From Quatrionicoccus australiensis (lineage in GTDB: Bacteria > Pseudomonadota > Gammaproteobacteria > Burkholderiales > Rhodocyclaceae), in contig NZ_CP075188.1 in the NCBI RefSeq assembly GCF_020510525.1, positions 1,178,001 through 1,242,000 on the forward strand: a DNA stretch of 64,000 nt. The letters are read 5' to 3'. Positions 1-10,113 of this stretch are shown in pieces (within the stretch, counting starts at the first letter, position 1; every line of letters starts with the position of its first letter). The translations under genes were made by a program, and so were the position numbers. Below the pieces are notes generated by a model. It ran no database searches, had not been told where the DNA came from, and saw nothing but the letters and a program-made list of their open reading frames with translations.

Positions 1-318
1 AATCAGCTCCGGCTCGTGCTTGGCCAGTTCGACTTCGTTATAGACCGCAAAGGTCGCAATGATCAGGATGTCGCCAGGTGCAGCACGGCGGGCAGCCGAG
101 CCGTTGACGGAGATGACGCCAGAACCACGTTCAGCACGAATTGCATAGGTGGTGAAACGCTCGCCATTGTTTACGTTCCAGATGTCGATCTGTTCGTATT
201 CCTTGATGTTGGCGGCTTCGAGCAGGTCTTCATCAATGGCACAGGAACCCTCGTAGTGCAGGTCGGCGTGGGTTGCTGTCACGCGATGCAACTTGGATTT
301 CAGCATTGTTCTCTGCAT
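1..318 (-). CDS. panD: Aspartate 1-decarboxylase PanD (3' end beyond window)
   Basis: Converts L-aspartate to beta-alanine, one of the two precursors joined by PanC. The 106 visible residues start [13 protein letters not shown] and contain YEGSCAID, where the Gly-Ser bond is cleaved autocatalytically to form the pyruvoyl cofactor in this family; the DIWNV and NGERF motifs follow. The 5' end is complete (ATG at 318). The C-terminal ~20 residues of the usual ~126 lie outside the window. It lies upstream of panC and panB on the reverse strand, read in the same direction; the three steps of pantothenate synthesis are thus clustered. Confidence 0.95.
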   Translation of the reverse strand, partial: MQRTMLKSKLHRVTATHADLHYEGSCAIDEDLLEAANIKEYEQIDIWNVNNGERFTTYAIRAERGSGVISVNGSAARRAAPGDILIIATFAVYNEVELAKHEPELI

Positions 319-407
319 GGTTTCACTCATCCAGATGGTTGGGGGATGCGAATTGTAGCCCCTACAAAACCGCTGTCAACGATCTTTTTATGCCCGGCGG
401 AAGGGCG

Positions 408-2070
<1,663 letters not shown>

Positions 2071-2433
2071 TCAGGTCCTGAAAACGAAATAGACAGCGCC
2101 TAGGATACACAGGGCAGCCCACAGGTAGTCAAGCTTCAGCGGCTGATCCATGTAAAAAATCACGAAAGGCACAAAAACGGCGAGGGTGATGACTTCCTGC
2201 AGGATCTTGAGCTGGCCGAGGCTCATCTCGGTGTGGCCGATGCGGTTGGCCGGCACCTGGATCAGGTACTCGAACAGTGCGATGCCCCAGGAAAACAGCG
2301 CGGCAATCCACCACGGCTTGTCATTGAGGTTTTTCAGGTGCGAATACCAGGCGAAAGTCATGAAGACATTCGACAAAGCAAGCAGGATCACCGTCTGCCA
2401 GAGAACCGGCAGGTTGAAACCAGGGAAATTCAC
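2071..2433 (-). CDS. DUF486 family small membrane protein
   Basis: A 120-residue hydrophobic protein with about four membrane-spanning segments (residues ~10-28, 38-57, 75-93, 98-118). The sequence, including FAWYSHLKNL, ALFEYLIQVPANRIG and LGQLKILQEVITL, matches the DUF486 family of drug/metabolite-transporter-like small inner-membrane proteins as recalled. No biochemical function is known for the family. Its start overlaps the folK stop by 4 nt (ATGA) and its stop touches the panB start, so it is translationally coupled within the folK-panBC run. Confidence 0.85.
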   Translation of the reverse strand: MNFPGFNLPVLWQTVILLALSNVFMTFAWYSHLKNLNDKPWWIAALFSWGIALFEYLIQVPANRIGHTEMSLGQLKILQEVITLAVFVPFVIFYMDQPLKLDYLWAALCILGAVYFVFRT

Positions 2434-2906
2434 AGGCGGACGATGCCCTGGTTGGCGACGGCCGGCAGCCAGGCAGCGATGCTGCCGCGGCCGGGGATGA
2501 CCAGGTCGGGGGAGATTTCAGCCAGCGGCTGCAGGACGAAGGCGCGCAGGTGCAGGCGCGGATGCGGTAATTGCAGGCGCGGCAGGTCGAGAAACTGGTC
2601 GTTGTAGAGCAGCAGGTCGAGATCGAGCGTGCGCGGGCCGTTTTTCTCGGCACGCAGGCGACCGAAGCGGTTTTCCAGGTCGAGCAGCGCGTCGAGTAGG
2701 CTTTCCGGCGCCAGCGTTGTTTCCAGTGCAGCGACGGCGTTGATGAAGTCGGGCTGGTCGGCAAGGCCGACCGGTGCCGTGCGGTACAGCGACGAGGTAT
2801 GCACGACGCGGCTTTCCGGCAGGTTGGCCAGGGCACCGAAGGCAGCGCGGACGGTGCTCGCCGGGTCGCCGAGGTTGGCGCCCAGCGCGACGTAGGCGAG
2901 GTTCAT
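2430..2906 (-). CDS. folK: HPPK, 2-amino-4-hydroxy-6-hydroxymethyldihydropteridine pyrophosphokinase
   Basis: Transfers pyrophosphate from ATP to 6-hydroxymethyl-dihydropterin in folate synthesis. The 158-residue protein has the family features: YVALGANLGDP at the N-terminus, SSLYRTAPVG, QPDFINAVA, then the signature GPRTLDLDLLLY with catalytic Asp residues, and LPHPRLHLRAFVLQPL. Length is typical. The start overlaps the pcnB stop (ATGA), a coupling of pcnB and folK that also occurs in other proteobacteria. Confidence 0.95.
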   Translation of the reverse strand: MNLAYVALGANLGDPASTVRAAFGALANLPESRVVHTSSLYRTAPVGLADQPDFINAVAALETTLAPESLLDALLDLENRFGRLRAEKNGPRTLDLDLLLYNDQFLDLPRLQLPHPRLHLRAFVLQPLAEISPDLVIPGRGSIAAWLPAVANQGIVRL

Positions 2907-4246
2907 TCGGCGCTGCTGGATTCGCCGCCCGCGGCCGCAGGCTTCTTGCGCCGGCGGCGGCGTTTCTTGTCGGCAGCCTGTTCCGGCAGCAGCATTTCTG
3001 CCCTTTCTTCACCGTCGACCGCCTGGAAGCGCGTCCACCAGTCCGCGACTTCCATGTCGAGCTCACCGGACTCGGCGCGCAACACGAGGAAGTCGTAGCC
3101 GGCGCGGAAGCGCGGCTGCTCGAGCAGGGCGTAGGGGCGCTTGCCGGCGCGCTGTTCGAAGCGCGGTTGCAGGGCCCAGATGTCCTTGATGTCGCCGGCG
3201 ATGCGGCGCGTGATGGCGAGCTTTTCGCCCTGCACGTCGAGCACCGTGTCCATGGCCTGGTAAAGCGCCGGGATCTTGGCTTCGCCCTTGTTCTTGAGCT
3301 TTTCCCAGTGTGCCAGCACTTCGTGCCAGAGCAGTGTCGCGAACAGGAAACCGGGCGAGATGCCCTTGCCCTTGCGTACGCGGGCATCGGTGTTGGCGAG
3401 CGAGAGCATGATGAATTTCTCGCCCATCGGCTGGTCGAGAATGACGTCGAGCAGCGGCAGCAGGCCGTGATGCAGGCCTTCGTCGCGCAACTGGGTGATG
3501 CACTTGACGGAATGGCCCGAGGTCAGCAGTTTGAGCATTTCGTCGAAGAGGCGGGCAGCCGGCACGTTTTCGAGCAGCACGGCCATCTCGCGGATAGGCT
3601 TCTTGGCTTCCGGGTCGATCGACAGGCCGAGCTTGGCGGCGAGACGCACGGCACGCAGCATGCGCACCGGGTCTTCGCGGTAGCGGGTGCGCGGCTCGCC
3701 GATCATGCGCAGGGTTTTCTGCTTGAGATCGCCGACGCCGTGGTGATAGTCGATGACCGCTTCGGTGGCCGGATCGTAATACAGCGCATTGGCGGTGAAG
3801 TCGCGGCGGGCGGCATCCTCGGCATGGCTGCCGAAGACGTTATCGTGCAGCACGCGGCCGTGTTCGTCGGTTTTCGTCTTCTCGTCCAGGGTGCCGCGGA
3901 AGGTGGTGACCTCGAGGGTTTCCTGGCCCATCATCACATGCACGATCTGGAAGCGGCGGCCGATGATGCGGGCGCGGCGGAAGTGGCGACGCACTTCTTC
4001 CGGCGTGGCATCGGTGGCGATGTCGAAATCCTTCGGCTCGGCGCCGATCAGCAGGTCGCGTACGGCGCCGCCGACGACATAGGCCTTGTGGCCGTGTTCC
4101 TGCAGGGTTTCGCAAACACGCCGGCTGCCGGAACTGATCCGGTCGCGGGTGATGCCGTGGGTGGAGACGGGGATGACGGCCGGCTCATGGTGGCCGGCCC
4201 TGGGTTTTTTGCCGCCTAGAACGCGGGAAATGAATTTGCGGATCAC
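2903..4246 (-). CDS. pcnB: Poly(A) polymerase I
   Basis: Adds 3' poly(A) tails that mark RNAs for decay. The 447-residue protein starts at a GTG (4246) and shows the class II nucleotidyltransferase core: AYVVGGAVRDLLIG, then PKDFDIATDATPEEV with the metal-binding DxD, the RRARIIGRRF segment, and the RDFTANALYYDP motif. The tail is basic (KKRRRRRRKK), as in PcnB rather than CCA-adding enzymes, which supports the poly(A) polymerase assignment. folK follows with a 4-nt overlap. Confidence 0.93.
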   Translation of the reverse strand: MIRKFISRVLGGKKPRAGHHEPAVIPVSTHGITRDRISSGSRRVCETLQEHGHKAYVVGGAVRDLLIGAEPKDFDIATDATPEEVRRHFRRARIIGRRFQIVHVMMGQETLEVTTFRGTLDEKTKTDEHGRVLHDNVFGSHAEDAARRDFTANALYYDPATEAVIDYHHGVGDLKQKTLRMIGEPRTRYREDPVRMLRAVRLAAKLGLSIDPEAKKPIREMAVLLENVPAARLFDEMLKLLTSGHSVKCITQLRDEGLHHGLLPLLDVILDQPMGEKFIMLSLANTDARVRKGKGISPGFLFATLLWHEVLAHWEKLKNKGEAKIPALYQAMDTVLDVQGEKLAITRRIAGDIKDIWALQPRFEQRAGKRPYALLEQPRFRAGYDFLVLRAESGELDMEVADWWTRFQAVDGEERAEMLLPEQAADKKRRRRRKKPAAAGGESSSAE

Positions 4247-4329
4247 TTATTACCGATCATTGAGCGCTTGCTGCGCTGCGGAAAAGAAGCGATTCTACCG
4301 CAAAGTGATGATTTTTCATCGAATTGGCA

Positions 4330-5853
4330 TCAATCCAGACCAAAGAACTCGCGGATTTTCCTGCCGATTGCGGCACTGCCCGGGACTTTCTGCTGTGCTT
4401 CGTTGCGCCCCTGGTGGTAACCATGTTCGAGCTCGGCAAAGCGCTGCAGGCGGGCTTCGAGAATGCCGGACAGGCTGTCGGCCAGCTCGGGGCGCTGCTG
4501 GATGATTTCCTGGAAACCTTCCTTGTCGAGGCGGTAGGCCTCGACATTGCTGGTCGCGATCACCGTGGCCCGGCGCGGCGCCCCGGTCATCAGGCCGATT
4601 TCGCCGAAGACGCTGCCCGGGCCACGCTTTTCCAGCAGGCGGCGGGGGCCTTCCGGCGGTTGCCACCAGGCTTCGGCCTCGCCATTGACGATGATGTACA
4701 GCCAGTGGGCGATGGCGCCCTGGCGGGTGAGGATGTCGCCGCGCGCGAATGGCGCGTTGATCAGGTGTTCGGCGAGATGGCGCTTTTCGCTGTCATCGAA
4801 GCGGGCAAACAGCTCGATCGAGTTGATCGCCTGCAAGCGGCGTTTCAATTCGCGGCTCTGTACCTCTTCGCGATGTGCGGCACCTTCCTCGACGAGGTGG
4901 ATGGTGTGATCGTCGGTGGCGAGGCGGATGCCGTTGCGTTGCAGCGTGGCGAGTACGTGCGTGCGCACATCGGAGTCGGTGAGGTCGTCGGGCAGCGGGT
5001 TGTGCAGCCAGTAGCGCAGCGTGTAGTGGGCGTAACCGGGGCCGAAATTCATCAGCACGCAGCTCGGTGCCGGGTCAGGTGCGACGTTGCTGATCGTCGC
5101 CGCGGCAATGTCTGCCTCGATCAGCGGGATCAGGCGGCCGGGCTGTACCGCGAGGTCGATGTTGAAGTCGATGCTGCGCCGCCAGGCCGGGTGCTCGCTG
5201 TTCTTGTCGCAAATGATGTAGTAACGCCCCTTCATCAGTTGGCTGTTGGGAACGATGACCTTTTCGCCGTTGCGCGTGAGCAGGGCGGTGTAACGCCACT
5301 GGATGTCGGTAACCCGGCCTGACAGGTCGTCGACCCTGATCCAGTCGCCGATTTCCAGTGAGTTGTCCATCTGCAGCGCGAGGCCGCCGAGCAGGTTGCC
5401 CAGCGTGTCCTGCATCGAGATGGCGAGCACCGCGGTCAGGATGGCGGAGGTGGCGAACAGGTGGGTCAGTTCAACGCCGGACTGGTTGAGGCGGAAGAAG
5501 CCCCAGCCGATGTAGCCGATGATGACCAGGATGTCGGCCAGGATGCCGGCGATGTGGATGCGTACGCGCGGCAGGGCGACATTGAACAGGGCAAGGCCGG
5601 CGAAGCGGATCACCGCCAGGCCCTCGCCGAAAATGCTCATCTGGCGCAGCCAGCGGGCAGCGGCGGTCATTGCCTGGTCGGCAAGGAGGAGGCCGGCGAG
5701 CAGGTCGCCGAGCAGGCAGGCGGCGAAAAAGACGCTGGTATTGATCAGCGAGCGGCGCAGCGGCTTCAGCGGCTGCCAGATCAGGAGCAGCAGAAAACCG
5801 AGGGCGAGGAAGGTGAGCGGAGCTTCGCGGCTGAGAAAGGGGATGTTCAGCAT
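4330..5853 (-). CDS. MscS-type channel with C-terminal cyclic-nucleotide-binding domain
   Basis: Predicted inner-membrane channel of 507 residues. Hydrophobic segments fill residues ~12-150. The MscS pore and beta domain follow (SMQDTLGNLLGGLALQ, DWIRVDDLSGRVTDIQWRYT, VIVPNSQLMKG). The C-terminal third is a cNMP-binding fold with LTRQGAIAHWLYIIVNGEAE and the phosphate-binding-cassette signature FGEIGLMTGAPRRATV. It may be gated or modulated by a nucleotide, which is inference from domain content. Its start overlaps the HAD hydrolase stop (TGATG). MscS-cNMP fusions are known but less common than plain MscS. Confidence 0.88.
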   Translation of the reverse strand: MLNIPFLSREAPLTFLALGFLLLLIWQPLKPLRRSLINTSVFFAACLLGDLLAGLLLADQAMTAAARWLRQMSIFGEGLAVIRFAGLALFNVALPRVRIHIAGILADILVIIGYIGWGFFRLNQSGVELTHLFATSAILTAVLAISMQDTLGNLLGGLALQMDNSLEIGDWIRVDDLSGRVTDIQWRYTALLTRNGEKVIVPNSQLMKGRYYIICDKNSEHPAWRRSIDFNIDLAVQPGRLIPLIEADIAAATISNVAPDPAPSCVLMNFGPGYAHYTLRYWLHNPLPDDLTDSDVRTHVLATLQRNGIRLATDDHTIHLVEEGAAHREEVQSRELKRRLQAINSIELFARFDDSEKRHLAEHLINAPFARGDILTRQGAIAHWLYIIVNGEAEAWWQPPEGPRRLLEKRGPGSVFGEIGLMTGAPRRATVIATSNVEAYRLDKEGFQEIIQQRPELADSLSGILEARLQRFAELEHGYHQGRNEAQQKVPGSAAIGRKIREFFGLD

Positions 5854-6527
5854 CAGGCGTTGCGCAGGCTGATCGAGATCCAGTCATGCGCGTCGGCGTG
5901 CGCCTGCAGTTTTTCATCGGCATCGACCGCGACCGGCGTCTTGACCTTGCCCATCAGCGGCAGGTCGTTGTGCGAGTCGCTGTAGAAGAAGCTGTCCTCG
6001 AAACTGCCCCACCACAGGCCGAGCGATTCGAGCCAGGCTTCGACGCGGACGATCTTGCCTTCACGGAAGGACGGTACGCCGCTCGGCGCGCCGGTAAACG
6101 CCCCGGTTTGCACGTCGACCGCCGGGATCGTGCCGATCAGGTGCGGAATGCCGAAGGCGCGGGCAATCGCGCCGGTGACGAAGGTGTTGGTGGCGGTGAC
6201 GATGGCGCACAGGTCGCCGTTGTCGAGGTGCTGGCGCACGACGTCGAGGCCTTCGCTGCTCATGATCGGGCGGATGTGCTTTTCCATGTACTCGGCGTGC
6301 CAGGCATCGAGTTCGGCGCGGCTGTGACGGGCGAGCGGGGCGAGCTGGAAGGCGAGGAATTCATGGATGTCGAGGGTGCCGGCCTTGTACTGTTCGTAGA
6401 ACTGGACGTTCTTGGCTTCCTGTACTTCGCGGTCGACGACGCCCTTGCTGATCAGGAACTGCGCCCATTCAAAATCGGAGTCGCCGGAGAGGAGGGTATT
6501 GTCCAAGTCAAAAAGAGCGAGGTTCAT
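5853..6527 (-). CDS. HAD-IB family hydrolase (phosphoserine-phosphatase-like)
   Basis: A 224-residue haloacid-dehalogenase phosphatase. The nucleophile motif is LALFDLDNTLLSGDSDFEW at the N-terminus, the second motif is IVTATN and the acidic metal motif is FFYSDSHNDLPLM near residue 185. This arrangement is the HAD-IB (SerB-like) subfamily; the natural substrate cannot be read from sequence. The frame extends far upstream over hda, but MNLALFDLDN at 6527 fits the family start and gives a 4-nt overlap with the hda stop. Likely co-transcribed with hda. Confidence 0.88.
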   Translation of the reverse strand: MNLALFDLDNTLLSGDSDFEWAQFLISKGVVDREVQEAKNVQFYEQYKAGTLDIHEFLAFQLAPLARHSRAELDAWHAEYMEKHIRPIMSSEGLDVVRQHLDNGDLCAIVTATNTFVTGAIARAFGIPHLIGTIPAVDVQTGAFTGAPSGVPSFREGKIVRVEAWLESLGLWWGSFEDSFFYSDSHNDLPLMGKVKTPVAVDADEKLQAHADAHDWISISLRNA

Positions 6528-7177
6528 GCGTTTTCCATATTGAGCAGTTCGCGCAGCAGCGGCAGGGTGACCGGCCGTTTCTGTTCGAGGGTGTATTGAT
6601 CGAGGGCGACGACCAGCATCGACAGCGTGCGCATGTCGCGCGGCGCGTGGCGCATCAGGTAAGCGATCACTTCCGGCGTCAGCTTGAGGGCGCGTTCCTT
6701 CGCCTGGGCGGCGACGGCGGCGGCCTTCTCGGCGTCGGACAGCGGCTGCAGGCGGTAGATCAGGCCGGAGCCCAGGCGGGTGCGCAAATCCTCGCGCAGC
6801 GCGAGGTGGACCGGTGGCTGCGGTGCGGCGGTCAACAGCATGCCGTCGCTCATTTTCAGGCGATTGAAATGGTTGAACAGGGCGATCTGGCCGACCTCGT
6901 TCAAGGCATCGACGTTGTCGACCGCGAGCTGCTCGGCTGCCGGGGCGCTGCCCAGGGACGGATCTAGCGCCGCATCGACCAGCGTGAAAGTGCTCGCCTG
7001 CAGCAGGTGCGAGCGGCCGCAACCGGATTCGCCCCACAGGCAGAACGAGGTGTCACGCCGTTCGCCGGCCAGCCAGCCGGTCAGGGCGGCGACCGTTTCC
7101 GCATTGCCGCCGGCGACGAAGTTGTCGAGCGAAGGCGGGCTTTCCGGCAACAGGTCGAGAATCAGCTGGCGCATCAT
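6524..7177 (-). CDS. hda: DnaA regulatory inactivator Hda
   Basis: DnaA-related AAA+ protein that, bound to the sliding clamp, promotes hydrolysis of DnaA-ATP after initiation. The 217-residue protein begins MMRQLILDLL, a QL-x-L-x-L-type clamp-binding peptide as in E. coli Hda. It has a degenerate P-loop (WGESGCGRSHLLQ), VDNVDALNE, an RLGSGLIYRLQPL segment and a sensor-II-like DMRTL. Start at the double ATG (7177). The first 125 nt overlap the 3' end of the upstream GH3 gene in another frame, unusual for neighbours on the same strand. Confidence 0.88.
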   Translation of the reverse strand: MMRQLILDLLPESPPSLDNFVAGGNAETVAALTGWLAGERRDTSFCLWGESGCGRSHLLQASTFTLVDAALDPSLGSAPAAEQLAVDNVDALNEVGQIALFNHFNRLKMSDGMLLTAAPQPPVHLALREDLRTRLGSGLIYRLQPLSDAEKAAAVAAQAKERALKLTPEVIAYLMRHAPRDMRTLSMLVVALDQYTLEQKRPVTLPLLRELLNMENA

Positions 7178-8522
7178 GGGGCGGGTAGGAAACAAGGGTG
7201 GCGATTTTAGCATCGCTGCCGGCAATCGCCGGTGCTTGCCGGGTGGCGTTGAAGCTTTCCAGGCGTTGCCAGGCGGTCGACAGCGTTTTTTGCCCGATTT
7301 TGCCGGCCTTGAGCGCTTGTGCTGCGCCGTAGAGGGCGCGGAAATACTGGTCCGGATCGTAGGAAACGAGGACCAGGTCGACGCCGGCGGCAAGCGCTTC
7401 GCTGGCCACCCGGCCGATGCCGCGTTGATAGACGGCGCCCATGTTGAGATCGTCGGTAATCAGGATGCCGGCGTAGCCCCAGTCGCGGCGCAGCAGGCCG
7501 GCAACCACGGCGGCCGAGTGCGAGGCGGCGTGCGCCGGATCGATGCTGTCCAGCGTCACATGGCCGAGCATGATCGCGGTCGCCGGCTGCCCGCCCAGGG
7601 CGCGGAAGGGCAGCCAGTCGGCCGCCAGCGCGGTTGGTGTGGCGGTGAGGCGGGCGGCCTTCAGATGGGTATCCTGGCGCACCTGGCCGAGACCGGGGAA
7701 ATGCTTCAGTGTCGCGCGCACCCCGTTGTTGCTCAGGCCGGTGATGTAGCCGTCGGCGACTTCGCTGACCAGCAGCGGATCGGCCGAGATGGCACGGGCG
7801 CCGATGTTGGTCAGCATGTCGTCGGCGACGGGCCGCTGCGGGCGCAGATCGACGACCGGGCCGAAATTGAGATTGACGCCGAGCCGCGCCAGGCCGGCGC
7901 CCTGTTCCTCGCCATAGCGGCGGGCCCGCTCATGCAGGCTGCCGCCTTCCCGCTCAAGCAGACTGGATAGCGGCGGCAGGTTGGCCAGCATCGGCGAGAG
8001 GTGGGCCACGCTGCCGCCTTCCTGGTCGGCGGCGACGATCAGCGGCGGCAGGCCGTTCTGCTGGCGCAGCTGCTGCAAGCGGGCGATGGCAGCGGCGACT
8101 AGGCCGGGCGAACTGTGGCGCACATTGCGCCGGGTCAGATAGATGCCGCCGATCAGGCCGCGCGCGGCGAGCGGCTCGAGATCGTCGAAGTGCTCGAAGC
8201 CGACGATGAAATGCCTGCCCAGCCGGCGCATGTCGGCATCGGCGGCTAGCACGCTGGCGCGCTGCAACTGGAATTCCAGCTCGCGGTACAGGGTGAGCGC
8301 GACCAGAGCGAGCAGCGCCATGCCGAGCAGGCGGCGGTTGCCGCCGGGCCGGCGCAGGGCGAACCCGGCGCCGGTCATGCCGATCAGCAGCAGAGCCGGC
8401 GTTTCCCAGGCGCGCCAGACATGGAGCAAGGGATGCTTGAGATGCCAGGCGACGCCGAGCAGCAGGCAAACTGCCGCCCAGCCGGGGGCCGGGCGGAGCA
8501 GGCGACAGAGTGGTCGCAACAT
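7053..8522 (-). CDS. Membrane-anchored glycoside hydrolase family 3 protein (NagZ-like)
   Basis: The 489-residue protein has three hydrophobic segments at its N-terminus (residues ~13-30, 43-58, 66-82), then a GH3 catalytic domain: LIVAADQEGGSVAHL, the NagZ-type loop KHFPGLGQVRQDTH with the catalytic Asp/His pair, and the nucleophile region ILITDDLNMGAV. NagZ enzymes release beta-N-acetylglucosamine from muropeptides; the membrane anchor suggests action at the envelope rather than the usual cytosolic recycling role. The final ~40 residues come from an out-of-frame overlap with hda and look non-homologous, so the natural stop may have been lost. Confidence 0.82.
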   Translation of the reverse strand: MLRPLCRLLRPAPGWAAVCLLLGVAWHLKHPLLHVWRAWETPALLLIGMTGAGFALRRPGGNRRLLGMALLALVALTLYRELEFQLQRASVLAADADMRRLGRHFIVGFEHFDDLEPLAARGLIGGIYLTRRNVRHSSPGLVAAAIARLQQLRQQNGLPPLIVAADQEGGSVAHLSPMLANLPPLSSLLEREGGSLHERARRYGEEQGAGLARLGVNLNFGPVVDLRPQRPVADDMLTNIGARAISADPLLVSEVADGYITGLSNNGVRATLKHFPGLGQVRQDTHLKAARLTATPTALAADWLPFRALGGQPATAIMLGHVTLDSIDPAHAASHSAAVVAGLLRRDWGYAGILITDDLNMGAVYQRGIGRVASEALAAGVDLVLVSYDPDQYFRALYGAAQALKAGKIGQKTLSTAWQRLESFNATRQAPAIAGSDAKIATLVSYPPHDAPADSRPVAGKPAFARQLRRRRQCGNGRRPDRLAGRRTA

Positions 8523-8531
8523 CGTCTTGCC

Positions 8532-9863
8532 TTACTCGACGGTCGGGTTGAGGCTGGCGCCGATGCGGTACCAGTCGAGGCGGCGCGTGGCAAGCATGGT
8601 GGTGGCGAGCGCCAGGAAGAGCAGGATGGCGCCCATCAGCAGCGCGTTGTCTTCCGAGAGCAGGACGCCGTAGAGCACGCCGTACAGCCCGGTCAGGCCG
8701 CCGGCAAAGGCGAAGCCCTGGCGGGTGCCGCCGAGCGCGCCGGCGAGGTAGGTGCCGATCAGCAGGATGCAGGCGGCGGACGACAGGCCGTAGGAGACGA
8801 CAAAGGGCAGATGCTCGGAAAGTGCGATCAGGAGCAGGAAGAAGATCGCCAGCGCGAGGCCGACCAGCAGGTATTGCATGGGGTGGATCGGCGAGCGGCG
8901 CAGGATCTCGGTCAGGAAAAAGCCGGCGAAGGTCAGCGCGACGAAGAGGATGCCGTACTTGATGGCGCGTTCGGCCTGCAGATAGACATTGACCGGGTCG
9001 ACGAAGTCGACGCTGAGCACTTCGCCGCTGGCCGGGTTCAGCGTGTTGGCGAAATTGCGAGCCAGGTGCGAGATCTCCCAGTGCGCGCTGAAACCGTCGG
9101 CGCTGATCTGGCGTTCGCGCGGCAGGAAGCGGCCGCCGAAATTGGGATGCCGCCAGTCCGACTTGAGCTGGACGCTGTTCGCCTCGCCGCTCGGTGCGAT
9201 GGCAAAGCGCTCCGTACCGGTCAACTGCAGCGGAAAGCTGAAATTGAAAGTGGCGCCCTGGGCCGGGTCGATGCTGCCGAGCGCGATGCTCAGTTGCGGC
9301 ATGGGCAGTTCGGCGTCGCTCTTCGTCTTGCCGCTGGGCGAGGCAAAGCGGCGGCGCTGGCCGTTGATGCTGACTTCCGGGTCGCTGTCGACGCCGCGCG
9401 GATCGCTCAGGCCGAGGATCAGCGTCGCCTCGACATTGCTGATCGCGCCGGCCTCGCCGCCGAGCGGGGCAATCACGAAACGGCCGGCGGCCTGCAGGTT
9501 GAGGTGGAAGAGGCGGGCCTGGTAGATGCCGCGGTTACGCGCCTCGACCTTGGCCTCGCCGCTGATGTTCAGGGTTTCCGGCGGCAGCAGGCGGGTTTTG
9601 ACGACGTAGCGCGGGGTCCGGATCAGGCGGCCGCTTTCCGGGTCCTTGCTGACTTCCGGCTCGACCGCCTCGTGGTAGCGCAGGGCGATCACCGGGCCGC
9701 TCAGCGTCTGCGCGCCGGCCGCGCTGTTGGCGATGTTTTGCTGCACCTCGTTCTGGCGATTGCTGCGCGCCCGGATCTGGTCCTCGATCAGGCCGAGCGG
9801 AATGAGCAGCAGGATGGTCATCAGGCCGATGGCCAGCATCTTGTACAGCAGTTTCTTGTCCAT
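8532..9863 (-). CDS. creD: CreD inner-membrane protein
   Basis: A 443-residue protein with one N-terminal membrane segment (residues ~10-26), a large beta-rich extracytoplasmic region, and about five C-terminal helices (from ~290). The pattern and sequence (LIPLGLIEDQIRAR, RSPIHPMQYLLVGLAL, FLLLIALSEHLPF, YGVLYGVLLSEDNALL) match CreD, the envelope-related target of the CreBC two-component system. creB and creC are 16 kb away in this window, yet a CreB-type box lies at 9940-9955 just upstream. The start is ATG at 9863. Confidence 0.92.
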   Translation of the reverse strand: MDKKLLYKMLAIGLMTILLLIPLGLIEDQIRARSNRQNEVQQNIANSAAGAQTLSGPVIALRYHEAVEPEVSKDPESGRLIRTPRYVVKTRLLPPETLNISGEAKVEARNRGIYQARLFHLNLQAAGRFVIAPLGGEAGAISNVEATLILGLSDPRGVDSDPEVSINGQRRRFASPSGKTKSDAELPMPQLSIALGSIDPAQGATFNFSFPLQLTGTERFAIAPSGEANSVQLKSDWRHPNFGGRFLPRERQISADGFSAHWEISHLARNFANTLNPASGEVLSVDFVDPVNVYLQAERAIKYGILFVALTFAGFFLTEILRRSPIHPMQYLLVGLALAIFFLLLIALSEHLPFVVSYGLSSAACILLIGTYLAGALGGTRQGFAFAGGLTGLYGVLYGVLLSEDNALLMGAILLFLALATTMLATRRLDWYRIGASLNPTVE

Positions 9864-9939
9864 GACAGGCTCCCTTGTTGAAAGTGATGCCAGTCTGGGC
9901 GGCCGGCGTGAACCGTTGACGAAGCCGGGGTGAAGGCCT

Positions 9940-9955
9940 GTGAAGCGAATGTGAA
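9940..9955 (-). promoter_or_regulatory. CreB box (cre tag) upstream of creD
   Basis: Read on the minus strand this is TTCAC-N6-TTCAC, an exact match to the known CreB tag. It sits 77 nt before the creD start. Two more TTCAC copies follow at 9930-9934 (5-nt spacing) and 9908-9912, so four half-sites point toward creD. This supports control of creD by the CreB protein encoded at 26.3-27.0 kb. Confidence 0.75.
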
Positions 9956-9977
9956 GTCGGGTTTTAAATGTGACGCA

Positions 9978-10007
9978 GCGGTCGACCGCCTGGATTCGCC
10001 AATTTCG
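9978..10007. repeat. GTCGAC-type interspersed repeat, copy 1
   Basis: Perfect 12-bp palindrome GCGGTCGACCGC (9978-9989) followed after about 9 nt by GCCAATTTCG. Located between the divergent creD and diguanylate cyclase genes. Same architecture as the other copies in this window. Confidence 0.55.
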
Positions 10008-10113
10008 TATGCGAGGTGGAAAGCTGCATCAATCGTGACTGTTCGAGTCATCCTTGTTTGGTAACATTGTTGAAAATAATGCGCCCAAGCGCAGCCAGGA
10101 AAGCTCCCCCAAC

